DNA of 64,000 nt from Labrys monachus (GTDB lineage Bacteria > Pseudomonadota > Alphaproteobacteria > Rhizobiales > Labraceae), in assembly GCF_030814655.1 (NCBI RefSeq), contig NZ_JAUSVK010000001.1, positions 3,119,501-3,183,500 on the forward strand. The letters run 5' to 3'. How positions within the stretch are numbered: position 1 is the first letter of the stretch; each line of letters opens with the position of its first letter. The position numbers were made by a program, and so were the translations under genes. Shown here piece after piece: positions 25,241 to 33,059 of the stretch. The notes under the pieces were generated by a model. That model was given only the letters and a program-made list of their open reading frames with translations, did no database searches and was not told where the DNA came from.

Positions 25241-26035
25241 CTAACGCTCGAAATGGGAGAGGATGTCGCCGATTTCGCCGCGCAGGAGGAGGTCGGCGTC
25301 GTCATCGCAGGGCGTCGCCTCGCGGTTCACGATGACGAGTTGCGCCCCGTTCCGGCGGGCCAAGCGGGGCAGGCCCGCCGCCGGATGAACCAGCAGGGAC
25401 GACCCTACGACCACGAAGAGATCGGAGGAACACGCCAGTTCCACCGCCCGCGTCATCGCCTCCTTCGGCATGGGTTGTCCGAAGGCGATGGTCGCCGACT
25501 TCACGAATCCGCCGCATGCCGCGCAGAGCGGCGCCTCGCCGCTCGCCTCGAAACGGAGCCGCAGGGCCTCGATCTCATACCGCCTCCGGCAGTCGAGGCA
25601 TGCCGCATACGTCGCGTTGCCATGGACTTCCACGATGGCGGCGGCCGGAACGCCGGAGGCCTGATGGAGGTTGTCGACGTTCTGGGTGATCACCCCCGGG
25701 CTGATGCCGGCCCGGACCCATGAGGCGATCGTCCGATGGCCGCGCGTCGGCCGGGCCTGGCGCAGTTCCCCGTCCATGGCGAAGCGCCGCCGCCAGGTTT
25801 CCCTGCGCGCCTCCTCGTCGGCGAGGAAATCCCCGAACGGGATCGGCGCCGTGCGCGTCCACCGCCCGCCGGGTGAGCGGAAATCGGGAATGCCGGCCTC
25901 GGTTGAGAGCCCCGCGCCCGTGAAGGCGACCACGCGCCCTGCCCGTCCCAGCATCGCCTCGAAGCGGGCGAAATCCTCGTCCGGCGCAGCCTGCCCGTCG
26001 TCCGCCCCGTTTCGCATTGCCCCCGCCATGATCAC
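25241..26035 (-). CDS. Sir2-family NAD-dependent protein deacylase
   Basis: A sirtuin of 264 residues that removes acyl groups from lysines using NAD. The NAD-binding motif FTGAGLSTEAGIPDFRS lies at about residues 38-54, TQNVDNLH around 119, and the catalytic His in EVHGNA near 138. Four zinc ligands are seen as CLDC and CAAC. VVVGSSLLVHPAAGL and IVNREATP complete the NAD site. The residues in the Tyr/Arg positions that define SIRT5-like desuccinylases are not obvious, so acyl specificity is open. Starts at GTG 26035 or ATG 26029 are both possible. Confidence 0.92.
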   Translation of the reverse strand: MIMAGAMRNGADDGQAAPDEDFARFEAMLGRAGRVVAFTGAGLSTEAGIPDFRSPGGRWTRTAPIPFGDFLADEEARRETWRRRFAMDGELRQARPTRGHRTIASWVRAGISPGVITQNVDNLHQASGVPAAAIVEVHGNATYAACLDCRRRYEIEALRLRFEASGEAPLCAACGGFVKSATIAFGQPMPKEAMTRAVELACSSDLFVVVGSSLLVHPAAGLPRLARRNGAQLVIVNREATPCDDDADLLLRGEIGDILSHFER

Positions 26036-26288
26036 GCCGTCCGCCGGGCCGACACGGCTCCACGCAGGGGATATGGTACCGGCAGCGGCGAACCGAAAGG
26101 CTTTCCCGGCGCCGCCAGGCGAACGGCCGCGACGTCTCTGCCTTCCCGGTGATATGATGATATGACATTTTATCGCCGCAAGGCCGGCGAGCCGCTGGCG
26201 AGCGACCGGCCGGCCCGCTATAAAGCCGCGAGCCTCCAGATGCCTCCGGAGGTCCGCATTTTACGCTAAGTCATTGAAAGGACTGGCC
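26036..26288. other. Divergent intergenic region between sirtuin and glyoxalase genes
   Basis: 253 bp with no gene seen. It contains a short direct repeat (GATATGATGATATGA near 26150-26164) and must hold both divergent promoters; none could be pinned down. Confidence 0.4.
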
Positions 26289-26729
26289 ATGAAGTACTTG
26301 CATACGATGGTGCGCGTGCATGACCTCGACGCATCGATGAAATTCTATGTCGATGTCTTCGGCCTTGTCGAGGCGCGCCGCATCGAGAACGAGAAGGGCC
26401 GCTTCACCCTGGTGTTCCTCGTCGCCTCGGAAGACCTGGAGGCATTCCGGTCCGGCAAGGCGCCCGCCCTCGAGTTGACCTACAACTGGGACACCGAGGA
26501 CTACGGCAGCGCCCGCAACTTCGGCCATCTCGCCTATGAGGTCGACAACATCTACGACTTCTGCGCCAAGCTGCAGGCGGCCGGCGTGACCATCAACCGC
26601 CCGCCCCGCGACGGCAACATGGCCTTCGTACGTTCGCCCGACCTGATCTCGATCGAGATCCTGCAGAAGGGCGATTCCCTGCCGCCGGCCGAGCCCTGGG
26701 CCTCGATGCCGAACACCGGCGTGTGGTGA
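26289..26729 (+). CDS. gloA: Lactoylglutathione lyase (glyoxalase I)
   Basis: Glyoxalase I isomerises the methylglyoxal-glutathione hemithioacetal to lactoylglutathione. The product is 146 residues and has the two beta-alpha-beta-beta-beta halves of the fold. All four metal ligands of the family are visible: His5 (YLHTMVRV), Glu62 (ALELTYNWD), His80 (FGHLAYEVD) and Glu123 (ISIEIL). The short, alpha3-deleted form is the Ni/Co-type bacterial enzyme. The ATG at 26289 is preceded by GAAAGGAC, a good ribosome site. It is monocistronic, with tRNA-Glu downstream. Confidence 0.95.
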   Translation: MKYLHTMVRVHDLDASMKFYVDVFGLVEARRIENEKGRFTLVFLVASEDLEAFRSGKAPALELTYNWDTEDYGSARNFGHLAYEVDNIYDFCAKLQAAGVTINRPPRDGNMAFVRSPDLISIEILQKGDSLPPAEPWASMPNTGVW

Positions 26730-26786
26730 TCGGCGCGAAAACGCCCTGAAACCGGCCTGAATCGCCTGTTTTCATCGAAATGCAAA

Positions 26787-26813
26787 AAGGCGGCATATTC
26801 CACTTGCCGCCTT
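26787..26813. terminator. Hairpin between gloA and tRNA-Glu
   Basis: AAGGCGGCA-TATTCCACT-TGCCGCCTT, a perfect 9-bp stem. On the minus strand it is followed by TTTTT, so it looks like a leftward terminator; on the plus strand it lacks a T run but could still stabilise the gloA 3' end. Confidence 0.5.
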
Positions 26814-26843
26814 CCCTCCACCCCTCTATATGTCCGCGCCGCC

Positions 26844-26918
26844 GCGCCCTTCGTCTATCGGTCAGGACGCCACCCTTTCACGGTGGAGAGAGGGGTTCGA
26901 TTCCCCTAGGGCGCGCCA
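26844..26918 (+). tRNA. tRNA-Glu (anticodon TTC)
   Basis: A 75-base cloverleaf: acceptor GCGCCCT/AGGGCGC, anticodon arm CCACC-CTTTCAC-GGTGG, T arm AGGGG-TTCGATT-CCCCT, and encoded CCA. The TTC anticodon reads GAA/GAG. The region downstream changes character (lower GC, few genes), as often seen beside tRNA integration sites. Confidence 0.97.
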
Positions 26919-27208
26919 GCATTTCGGACCCATGCTAAGTAGCTGAAACTAAAGAGAAATCGGTTACACAAAAACCGACGTGTCCCCCAGCTATCCCCCG
27001 ATGTTTCCCCCAATAGTTGGTCCGGGTTTTTCAACGAGGCCGTCCCCCGTCGCAGCCGCTGATACCTTTCTAAGTCAAGCCCGAGGTTGCAAGCCCATGG
27101 TTGGCGGTAATCTGGCGGCCGATAAGACGGTCGGCGTCATGCATGATCACGCCAGGCCGGAGACCCCGGCGGTGAGAACGCTAAATCACCTCCGGACGCC
27201 CCTCGTTC

Positions 27209-27238
27209 CCCCTGCATTGGTAACCCCTGCATTGGTAA
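27209..27238. repeat. 15-bp tandem direct repeat, two copies
   Basis: CCCCTGCATTGGTAA occurs twice head to tail with no mismatch. Its function is unknown. Confidence 0.8.
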
Positions 27239-27256
27239 AAGGCGACCTGCCTTAGT

Positions 27257-27277
27257 CATGCCGTCAGCGACGGCATG
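27257..27277. repeat. Perfect palindrome/hairpin
   Basis: CATGCCGTC-AGC-GACGGCATG, two perfect 9-bp arms with a 3-base loop. There is no following T run on either strand, so a terminator is not supported. It resembles REP-type palindromes. Confidence 0.6.
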
Positions 27278-27542
27278 CCTGAAGATGGAGGGGCAAGATC
27301 AATCCCTTTGGGTGGACATGGATCTGAAACCCTGCGGCGTCGATATACGCTAGAGCCCCCGGTTTCCAAGGTGCCCGACGCTGGCGTCGTAAAACTCGGC
27401 GACCAGACTTTGGGAGGACAGCCGCCGCGCTCCTGGCAGCCTGTCCCGTCCGGTCCCCCCTCCCCGCAGCCATGCTGGCCCAGCCCAGCCCCGCCCCTCA
27501 TATCCGGCCTTACACATCGGCATTTCTGCAAGCTCTCATCTG

Positions 27543-27570
27543 TTGTTTCCGATTTTGTAAACTGTATAAA
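27543..27570 (+). promoter_or_regulatory. Candidate promoter of the Abi-like gene
   Basis: TTGTTT (27543-27548) and TATAAA (27565-27570) with a 16-bp spacer. The -10 matches consensus at 5 of 6 positions. It lies immediately before the inverted repeat at 27572-27598. Confidence 0.45.
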
Positions 27571-27571
27571 G

Positions 27572-27598
27572 GTCACTCATTCCACCGCTTTGAGTGAC
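27572..27598. promoter_or_regulatory. Inverted repeat at the start of the Abi-like gene (candidate operator)
   Basis: GTCACTCA (27572-27579) and TGAGTGAC (27591-27598) are perfect 8-bp arms around an 11-bp spacer. The site lies directly after the predicted -10 and covers the possible GTG start, suggesting an operator or a hairpin limiting translation. Confidence 0.45.
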
Positions 27599-28607
27599 GA
27601 ATCCCATGGCTCTGCCTCCGATTTATTCTCGGCGCAAAAGACTATCGGGCCAAGATACCCTAGCTGTTCATAAGATTATCTCAATCCCTTCGCATTTGAA
27701 GGTGCAGACCGTTCAGATAATCGATGATGGACTGGGAGAATATTGGCATAGGGGTAATTATTCACCGACGGCCAAATATTATGATGCGATCGTCAAAGCG
27801 CTGTGCCGCGAGATCGGGGTCCATAAACTCGTCGAGAATACGAGCAGCGACAAGCGCGATGAACTGTTCGTCTGGATGCAGGCGACGGACGATATCGATG
27901 CGTGGCTGGACGCTGTGGAGTTGAGCCTGACGGCCATCGACACGACCGTCCGAAGCCGATCAAACCTGCCTTACAGGACGCATGTCAGAAGGCCGCCCGA
28001 TGACGTCATCAATGAATTCAATGCAAGGATGCAGGAATCCGGCATCGGGTATCGGTATCTATCGCAGAAGATCATCCGCGTGGACTCCGAGCACATCCAC
28101 GACACCTTGATTGTTCCGGCGCTGTCCCTGCTGGAGGGTCCTGCCTATTCGGATGCGAACCAGAACTATCGCAATGCGCATGAAGCGTATCGGCGGGGGA
28201 GGCTCGAAGATTGTCTTTCGCACTGCCGCCTGGCGATCGAAAACACGCTCCGGGCCATCGCCAGGCAAAGGGGATGGACGGCAAGGGAGAGCGATCCGCC
28301 GGGCAGGCTGCTCCAGATTGCCGTCGAAGCCGGATTTATAGCGCCCTCAGTGCTGCCCTTCCTCGGTGCCCTCGCCGCTCCCGCGGGGCTGCCGGCTGCC
28401 GGGCTCCGTCCCGATGCCGGCTCGGGCATGCGTGAGTTCGGCCGCCCCTTCGCGGCCTTCCAGCTCCACCAGACCGCGGCCATGCTGCTCTATCTCGCCG
28501 AGCATCACGTCGCGGAACCTTCGGGCGAGCCGGCTGTCGTCAGGCTTGGCTCCTCCGGCCAGGATACGCTCCGGCCGCCGCAACACGGCAAGGTTCTGTG
28601 CGGATAG
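27594..28607 (+). CDS. Putative AbiJ-like (STM4504/CBY_0614-type) HEPN-like defence protein
   Basis: About 337 residues, with the N-terminal layout of the AbiJ-NTD4/STM4504 group. It opens with YSRRKRLSGQDTLAV and LKVQTVQIIDDGL, then YDAIVKALCREIGVHKL and AWLDAVELSLTAID. The middle segment ESGIGYRYLSQKIIRVDS leads to a helical C-terminal domain with NQNYRNAHEAYRRGRLEDC and LAIENTLRAIARQRGW, resembling HEPN-type or Abi_C helices. Related proteins are linked to phage abortive infection. Start: GTG 27594 or, more likely, ATG 27606, because the inverted repeat spans the GTG. The 5' half is less GC-rich than the neighbours and sits downstream of tRNA-Glu, suggesting horizontal transfer. The family call is from memory of motifs, so moderate. 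Confidence 0.65.
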   Translation: MTNPMALPPIYSRRKRLSGQDTLAVHKIISIPSHLKVQTVQIIDDGLGEYWHRGNYSPTAKYYDAIVKALCREIGVHKLVENTSSDKRDELFVWMQATDDIDAWLDAVELSLTAIDTTVRSRSNLPYRTHVRRPPDDVINEFNARMQESGIGYRYLSQKIIRVDSEHIHDTLIVPALSLLEGPAYSDANQNYRNAHEAYRRGRLEDCLSHCRLAIENTLRAIARQRGWTARESDPPGRLLQIAVEAGFIAPSVLPFLGALAAPAGLPAAGLRPDAGSGMREFGRPFAAFQLHQTAAMLLYLAEHHVAEPSGEPAVVRLGSSGQDTLRPPQHGKVLCG

Positions 28608-28697
28608 GCCTCCAGGCATGCGGTGAGTGCACGGGCGGCCGGGAAGGAACCGGCACCGCGGGGTTTCGTTAGGCACCGGAACCTCGCGGGAGCCTGC

Positions 28698-29480
28698 ATG
28701 TCCTTCGATCTGCACAATCTGGGAAACCTACTCGTCGTCTATGGCATCAATGTCCTCGGCGCCGTCGCCATCGCCGCCATCGGCTGGTGGACGGCCGGCC
28801 TGTTCGAGCGGCTCACGCGCCGTGCGCTGATGTCGATCGCCCATATGGATGCCACCGTCGGTGTCTTCCTGGCCAGTCTTGCCTATTACGGCGTCCTCGT
28901 CCTGACTTTCGTCCTCATCCTTCAGGTGATCGGCGTCCAGGCGACGAGCCTCGTCGCCGTGCTCGGGGCTGCTTCCCTCGCCATCGGACTGGCCCTGCAG
29001 GGAACGCTCTCCAACATGGCGGCCGGCGTGATGCTGCTGCTGTTCCGCCCGTTCCACCTCGGCGACAGCATCGAGGTCGGGGGCAAGAGCGGGACGGTGA
29101 AGAACCTGAACCTGTTCATGACGGAACTCGCCAGCGGCGACAATGTCCAGGTGCTCATCCCGAACGGACAGGTGTGGGGAACCGCCATCACCAATCTCTC
29201 GGCCTATTCGACCCGGATCGTGAGCATCAAGTTTCCCGTGCCGTACGGAAAGAACCTCCAGGCGATCTCCGGCCGCCTGCAGGACTATCTCGAAAGCGAT
29301 CGGCGCGTCCTGCCGTCGCCGTCGCCGAGCATCACGGTGTCGTCCCTGACCAATACCGGCATCGAGATCTCCGTCCAGGCCTGGACCGCCTCCGCCGAGG
29401 CCGGACCGGTGCGGGCGGAATTCGCCCAGCGCGTCCTGGAGGTGGTGCAGGAGCCCGAACTGTCGGCAGCCGCCGAGTGA
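28698..29480 (+). CDS. Small-conductance mechanosensitive channel (MscS family)
   Basis: A 260-residue MscS channel that releases solutes when membrane tension rises after hypo-osmotic shock. Three membrane segments are seen near residues 8-28, 55-75 and 82-110. The pore-lining TM3 is rich in Gly/Ala pairs (AVLGAASLAIGLALQGTLSNMAAG), the family signature. The cytoplasmic beta domain begins with RPFHLGDSIEVGGKSGTV and continues with VLIPNGQVWG. The ATG at 28698, with GGGAG 7 bp upstream, fits the family's length; the frame is open upstream. It converges with the ABC permease at 29506. Confidence 0.93.
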   Translation: MSFDLHNLGNLLVVYGINVLGAVAIAAIGWWTAGLFERLTRRALMSIAHMDATVGVFLASLAYYGVLVLTFVLILQVIGVQATSLVAVLGAASLAIGLALQGTLSNMAAGVMLLLFRPFHLGDSIEVGGKSGTVKNLNLFMTELASGDNVQVLIPNGQVWGTAITNLSAYSTRIVSIKFPVPYGKNLQAISGRLQDYLESDRRVLPSPSPSITVSSLTNTGIEISVQAWTASAEAGPVRAEFAQRVLEVVQEPELSAAAE

Positions 29481-29505
29481 CGCCACGGAAACAGGGGAAC
29501 CGCGC

Positions 29506-30450
29506 CTATCGATGCGAACTCAGCGCCCTTTCCACCAGGACGGCGGCGATGATGATGGTGCCGATCGCGGTACCCTGCCAATAGGGATCGATGCCGAGCA
29601 GGTTGAGGCCGTTGCGGATGCACACCATGATGATGACGCCGAAGAAGGTGCCGACGATCGACCCCCGGCCGCCGAACAGGCTGGTGCCGCCGATCACCAC
29701 CGCCGCGATGGCGTCGAGCTCCAGGCCGGTGCCGCTCGTTGGGTCGACCGAGCGGATGCGGCCGGCGAGGAAAGCCGAGGCGATGGCGCAGAGCGCGCCC
29801 GCGACGACATAGACGGCGATGCGGTAGCGCTGGATCGGCAGCCCGGCCACCCGCGCCGCCTCGGGGTTGGAGCCGACGGCATAGAGCGTGCGCCCCATCT
29901 TGGTCCGGGTCAGGCCCCAATAGACGACGATGTAGAGGGCGATGAGGAAGACGACGTTGACGGGGATGCCGCCGATGGTCGCCAGCGCCAGTCTGGGCAG
30001 TTGCGGGGGAAGGTCGATGATCGAGCGAGCGCCGCTGAGGATATAGGTCAGGCTTCTCCCGATCGAGAGCATGCCGAGCGTGACGATGAAGGCGGCGACT
30101 CGCCCCTTCTCGATGATGACACCGTTGACCAGGCCCACCAGCGCGCCGGTCAGCAGGCCGGCGACGAGCCCCGGACCGAATCCGATGACCGGGAAGGCCG
30201 TGGCCATGGCGACGCCCGTGAGGCCGACCGTCGAGCCCACGGAGAGATCGATCCCGGCCGTCAGGATGACGAGCGTCAGCCCGACCGCCAGGATGCCGAC
30301 GACGACGGATTGGTCGAGCACGTTGAGGATGTTGTTGGTGGTCATGAAATAGGGGCTCGAGAAGCTGAGCACCAGGATCACGACCGCCGTCAGGACGAGC
30401 ATTCGGAATTCGAGCGATCCGGCGAGGCGATACAGAACCGTCTGGGGCAT
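29506..30450 (-). CDS. Ribose-type ABC transporter permease (system 1)
   Basis: A 314-residue inner-membrane permease of the RbsC/AraH class. It has eight to ten hydrophobic segments and family marks: ILTAGIDLSVGSTVGLTGV (about residues 62-80), GRVAAFIVTLGMLSIGRSL, YAVGSNPEAARVAGLPI (the loop that contacts the ATPase) and AAVVIGGTSLFGGRGSI. It lies downstream of the tandem-domain ATPase at 30576 on the minus strand (125-bp gap), so the two belong to one importer. No binding protein lies on that strand; the divergent operon supplies two. LacI-type operators upstream of the ATPase suggest shared control. Confidence 0.92.
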   Translation of the reverse strand: MPQTVLYRLAGSLEFRMLVLTAVVILVLSFSSPYFMTTNNILNVLDQSVVVGILAVGLTLVILTAGIDLSVGSTVGLTGVAMATAFPVIGFGPGLVAGLLTGALVGLVNGVIIEKGRVAAFIVTLGMLSIGRSLTYILSGARSIIDLPPQLPRLALATIGGIPVNVVFLIALYIVVYWGLTRTKMGRTLYAVGSNPEAARVAGLPIQRYRIAVYVVAGALCAIASAFLAGRIRSVDPTSGTGLELDAIAAVVIGGTSLFGGRGSIVGTFFGVIIMVCIRNGLNLLGIDPYWQGTAIGTIIIAAVLVERALSSHR

Positions 30451-30575
30451 GGGCGAGGTCTTTCAGAGAGCACGGACTGGGGCATGAAGCGGGAAAGCGC
30501 CGGCTTTGCCGCCAATCATCGGCGGGATGCCGCATTCGGAAGCGATCACCCTCGGATACCGGGCGGGATCATCGC

Positions 30576-32462
30576 TCAGGCCGCGGCCGGCTGAGAAGGA
30601 TGCAGCGCCTGCCGGATCAGCCCGGCCAGTTCCGCCGCCTGCGGCAGCCTTCGCGGCGGCGGTACGGTCAGCCCGATGAAGCCGAGGCCCTGGCCGCGCT
30701 TGCCGAGGATCGGCACCAGCATGCAAGCGGGATCGCCGGTCGGTGGCGTGGCGCCGTCGGCGAAGGGCGTGTCCCCTGCCCTCGCGAAAGCGCCGCGTTC
30801 GAGCGTCGGCGGCACACCCGGCCGGCTGGCACTGTCGAAACAGAAGATGTGGTCGGCATCGCGGTGGATCCACACTGCGCAGGCATCGTAGCGTTCGGCG
30901 AGCTGGCGCAGCAGCTGGCCGATCTGCCCGGCCGAACTGCGCGGCGCCGCGAGCATCGTCAGCCTTTCGATGTCGAGATAGGCGGCGGGAACTTCGGCCA
31001 CGCTGCGTCCGTCGCTGAGGACGACCACCCGGTCGGACAGGCCCAGCAATTCCTCGAAATCCGAACTGATGAGGATGATGGCCATGCCCGCGGCGGCACT
31101 CGCCCTCAACGCCTTGTAGATGCTGGCGCGGGTCTCGATGTCGACCCCGCGGGTCGGCTCGTCGAGAATGAGCAGCTTCGGCTTTGCGAGGAGCCAGCGC
31201 GCCAGGATGATCTTCTGCTGCATCCCGCCACTGAATTTCAGGATATTGGCGTCCGCCAGCCGCGCAGCCTTGAGGCCGAGGCTTTCGACGACGGCGATCG
31301 CCTGCTTTTCCACCTTGCCATAGGAAAGACCGATCTCCTTCTGCAGGCTGAGATGCACCAGCATCAGATTTTCTCGGACGGAAAAATGCGGCACCAAGCC
31401 GTGCTGCCGGCGATCCTCGCCGACGAAGCCGAGCCCTGCGCGGATGGCATCGATCGGCGAGCGCGGATCGAAGGACCGCCCGAAGAGTTCCATTTCGCCG
31501 GCCCGGCGCGGAACCAGGCCGAAAATAGCCTCGGCCGCCTCGGTCCGCCCGGCGCCGACCAGGCCGCCGAGGCCGAGGATCTCGCCCTCGCCGACATGCA
31601 GGGACACGTCCCGGACGGCATTGCCGACCCGCAGGTTCAGGGCGCGGAACGCCGTTTTGGCGAAGCCGCCTCCGACCCGCCCCTGCCCCGCATAGACGTC
31701 ACGCAATTCGCGCCCCACCATCAGGCGGATGAGTTCAGGGCCGTCGATCGAGCCGGTCTCGACCGAAGAGGCGACGAGGCTGCCTTCGCGCAGCACGGTC
31801 AGCCGGTCGGTGAAGGAAAAGATCTCCTCCATGCGATGCGTCACCAATACGAGGCCGTGCCCCTTGTGGGCCAGGCGCTGCGTCAGCTCGAGCAGCCGAT
31901 CGCATTCATAGGGTGAAAGGGAGGTGGTCGGCTCGTCGAGCAGGATGACCCTCGAATCGAGCGCCAGTACCCGCAGGATCTCGACGATCTGTCGGTTGGC
32001 CATCGACAGGTCGGACACCCGCGTATCGAGCGAGAACTGCATGACGATCTTGAGGTCGTCGATGAGCGCGCCCGCCCGCTGCCGGAGGCGGCGCCAGTCG
32101 AGCCGCCCGGACCGCCCGAGCTCGGGCAGGAAGACGTTCTCGATGGCGGTCAGGTCCGGCGCCAGACTGGTCTCCTGGGTGACCATGGCGATGCCGGCCT
32201 CCAGCGCATCGCGCGGATTCGCCGGAGCGATCTCTCGGCCCAGTACCGACAGGGAACCCGCATCGGGCCGAATCATGCCGGCAATGACGCGTGACAGCGT
32301 GCTCTTGCCCGCGCCGTTGGCGCCCACCAGCGCATGCACCTCGCCGACGCGCAGCTCGAAATCCACACCCCTGAGAGCACGCGTAGCGCCGAAGCGTTTC
32401 TCGATGCCGCGGGCGCTCAACAATGCGCCGGATGTTTCCGCCCCGTTGGTGCCGCCGGTCAT
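30576..32462 (-). CDS. Ribose-type ABC transporter ATPase with C-terminal extension (system 1)
   Basis: A 628-residue RbsA/AraG-like protein with two nucleotide-binding domains. The first has Walker A GANGAGKST (about residues 47-55) and Walker B VILLDEPTTS. The second has the usual degenerate P-loop GLVGAGRTE and an intact LKFSGGMQQK signature followed by LLILDEPTRGVD. Family members end near residue 500. Here about 120 more residues (509-628) follow, including AERYDACAVWIHRDADHIFCF and LVPILGKRGQGLGFIGL, which look like a GAF-type sensor fold. The ATG at 32462 follows a GGGAGG ribosome site. A GATAGCGCTAAC operator lies 44 bp upstream. Confidence 0.9.
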   Translation of the reverse strand: MTGGTNGAETSGALLSARGIEKRFGATRALRGVDFELRVGEVHALVGANGAGKSTLSRVIAGMIRPDAGSLSVLGREIAPANPRDALEAGIAMVTQETSLAPDLTAIENVFLPELGRSGRLDWRRLRQRAGALIDDLKIVMQFSLDTRVSDLSMANRQIVEILRVLALDSRVILLDEPTTSLSPYECDRLLELTQRLAHKGHGLVLVTHRMEEIFSFTDRLTVLREGSLVASSVETGSIDGPELIRLMVGRELRDVYAGQGRVGGGFAKTAFRALNLRVGNAVRDVSLHVGEGEILGLGGLVGAGRTEAAEAIFGLVPRRAGEMELFGRSFDPRSPIDAIRAGLGFVGEDRRQHGLVPHFSVRENLMLVHLSLQKEIGLSYGKVEKQAIAVVESLGLKAARLADANILKFSGGMQQKIILARWLLAKPKLLILDEPTRGVDIETRASIYKALRASAAAGMAIILISSDFEELLGLSDRVVVLSDGRSVAEVPAAYLDIERLTMLAAPRSSAGQIGQLLRQLAERYDACAVWIHRDADHIFCFDSASRPGVPPTLERGAFARAGDTPFADGATPPTGDPACMLVPILGKRGQGLGFIGLTVPPPRRLPQAAELAGLIRQALHPSQPAAA

Positions 32463-32505
32463 GCGCTGCCTCCCCTCGGCATCGATCGTCTTGTCATGGA
32501 AAAAT

Positions 32506-32517
32506 GATAGCGCTAAC
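32506..32517. promoter_or_regulatory. LacI-type operator, site 1
   Basis: GATAGCGCTAAC with palindromic core TAGCGCTA, between the leftward ATPase gene and the rightward MaoC-type gene. The same core recurs twice beside the LacI-type repressor gene at 35018-35055. Confidence 0.75.
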
Positions 32518-32587
32518 GTCGAATCCGATGCAAGCCGCTTTCCGAGCCTGCGGCGCCTTTCATCGAATCCGATCACAAGGGAAAACA

Positions 32588-33031
32588 ATGCCCCGCTATT
32601 TCGAGGATTTCCAACCGGGCCAGGAGGTCTGGTCGCCCGGCCGCACGATCACAGAGGCGGATGTGATGACATTCGCCGGCCTGTCGGGCGATTATAATCC
32701 GGCCCATACCGATCATGAATTCGCGCGGCGCGGCCCCTTCGGCAAGCCGATCGCCCATGGCCTCCTCGCCCTCATCGTCTCGGCGGGCCTCGCCGAGCGC
32801 GACGGCGGCCTCGACGGTACGGCCGTGGCCATGCTGGGCGTGACCTGGCGCTTTTCGAAACCCGTCTTCTTCGGCGACACCATCCGCCTGAAGCTGACCG
32901 TGGCGAGCACGCGGCGCACCAGCAGGGGCGACCGCGGCGTCATCGTCAGGGACGTCGCGGTCCACAACCAGCATGACGCTATCGTGCAGGAAGGCTCGTT
33001 CACCACCATGGTGATCGCCCGACCGGCTTGA
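32588..33031 (+). CDS. MaoC-like hydratase/dehydratase (hot-dog fold)
   Basis: A 147-residue MaoC-type protein; such enzymes hydrate enoyl-CoA or related thioesters. It starts MPRYFEDFQPGQEV. The catalytic Asp/His segment is DVMTFAGLSGDYNPAHTDHE (Asp at about 35, His at about 40), and PIAHGLLALIVSAGL matches the second conserved block. It is divergent from the ATPase gene, with a LacI-type operator between them, and 28 bp upstream of the amidohydrolase gene. The ATG at 32588 has an AAGGGA ribosome site. In this context it probably acts on a CoA thioester made by the class III CoA-transferase nearby; the substrate is unknown. Confidence 0.88.
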   Translation: MPRYFEDFQPGQEVWSPGRTITEADVMTFAGLSGDYNPAHTDHEFARRGPFGKPIAHGLLALIVSAGLAERDGGLDGTAVAMLGVTWRFSKPVFFGDTIRLKLTVASTRRTSRGDRGVIVRDVAVHNQHDAIVQEGSFTTMVIARPA

Positions 33032-33059
33032 AAAACGAAAGAGAAACAGGGAGGACATC

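Larger units (their letters stand above)
26919..27593. other. Gene-poor region downstream of tRNA-Glu
   Basis: 675 bp without a supported gene. It has short runs of CCCCC, a 15-bp tandem repeat (27209-27238), a perfect hairpin (27257-27277) and the promoter region of the Abi-like gene. I found no integrase and no second copy of the tRNA 3' end in the window. It looks like the scar of a former insertion at the tRNA. Confidence 0.5.

Noticed and set aside
26908-26940. A possible attL/attR pair at the 3' end of tRNA-Glu
   Set aside because: No second copy of the tRNA 3' segment and no integrase gene were found in the window, so an attachment site cannot be claimed.
26980-27255. A 91-codon frame in the region after tRNA-Glu
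   Set aside because: Pro-rich, covers the 15-bp tandem repeat, and has no family features or ribosome site.
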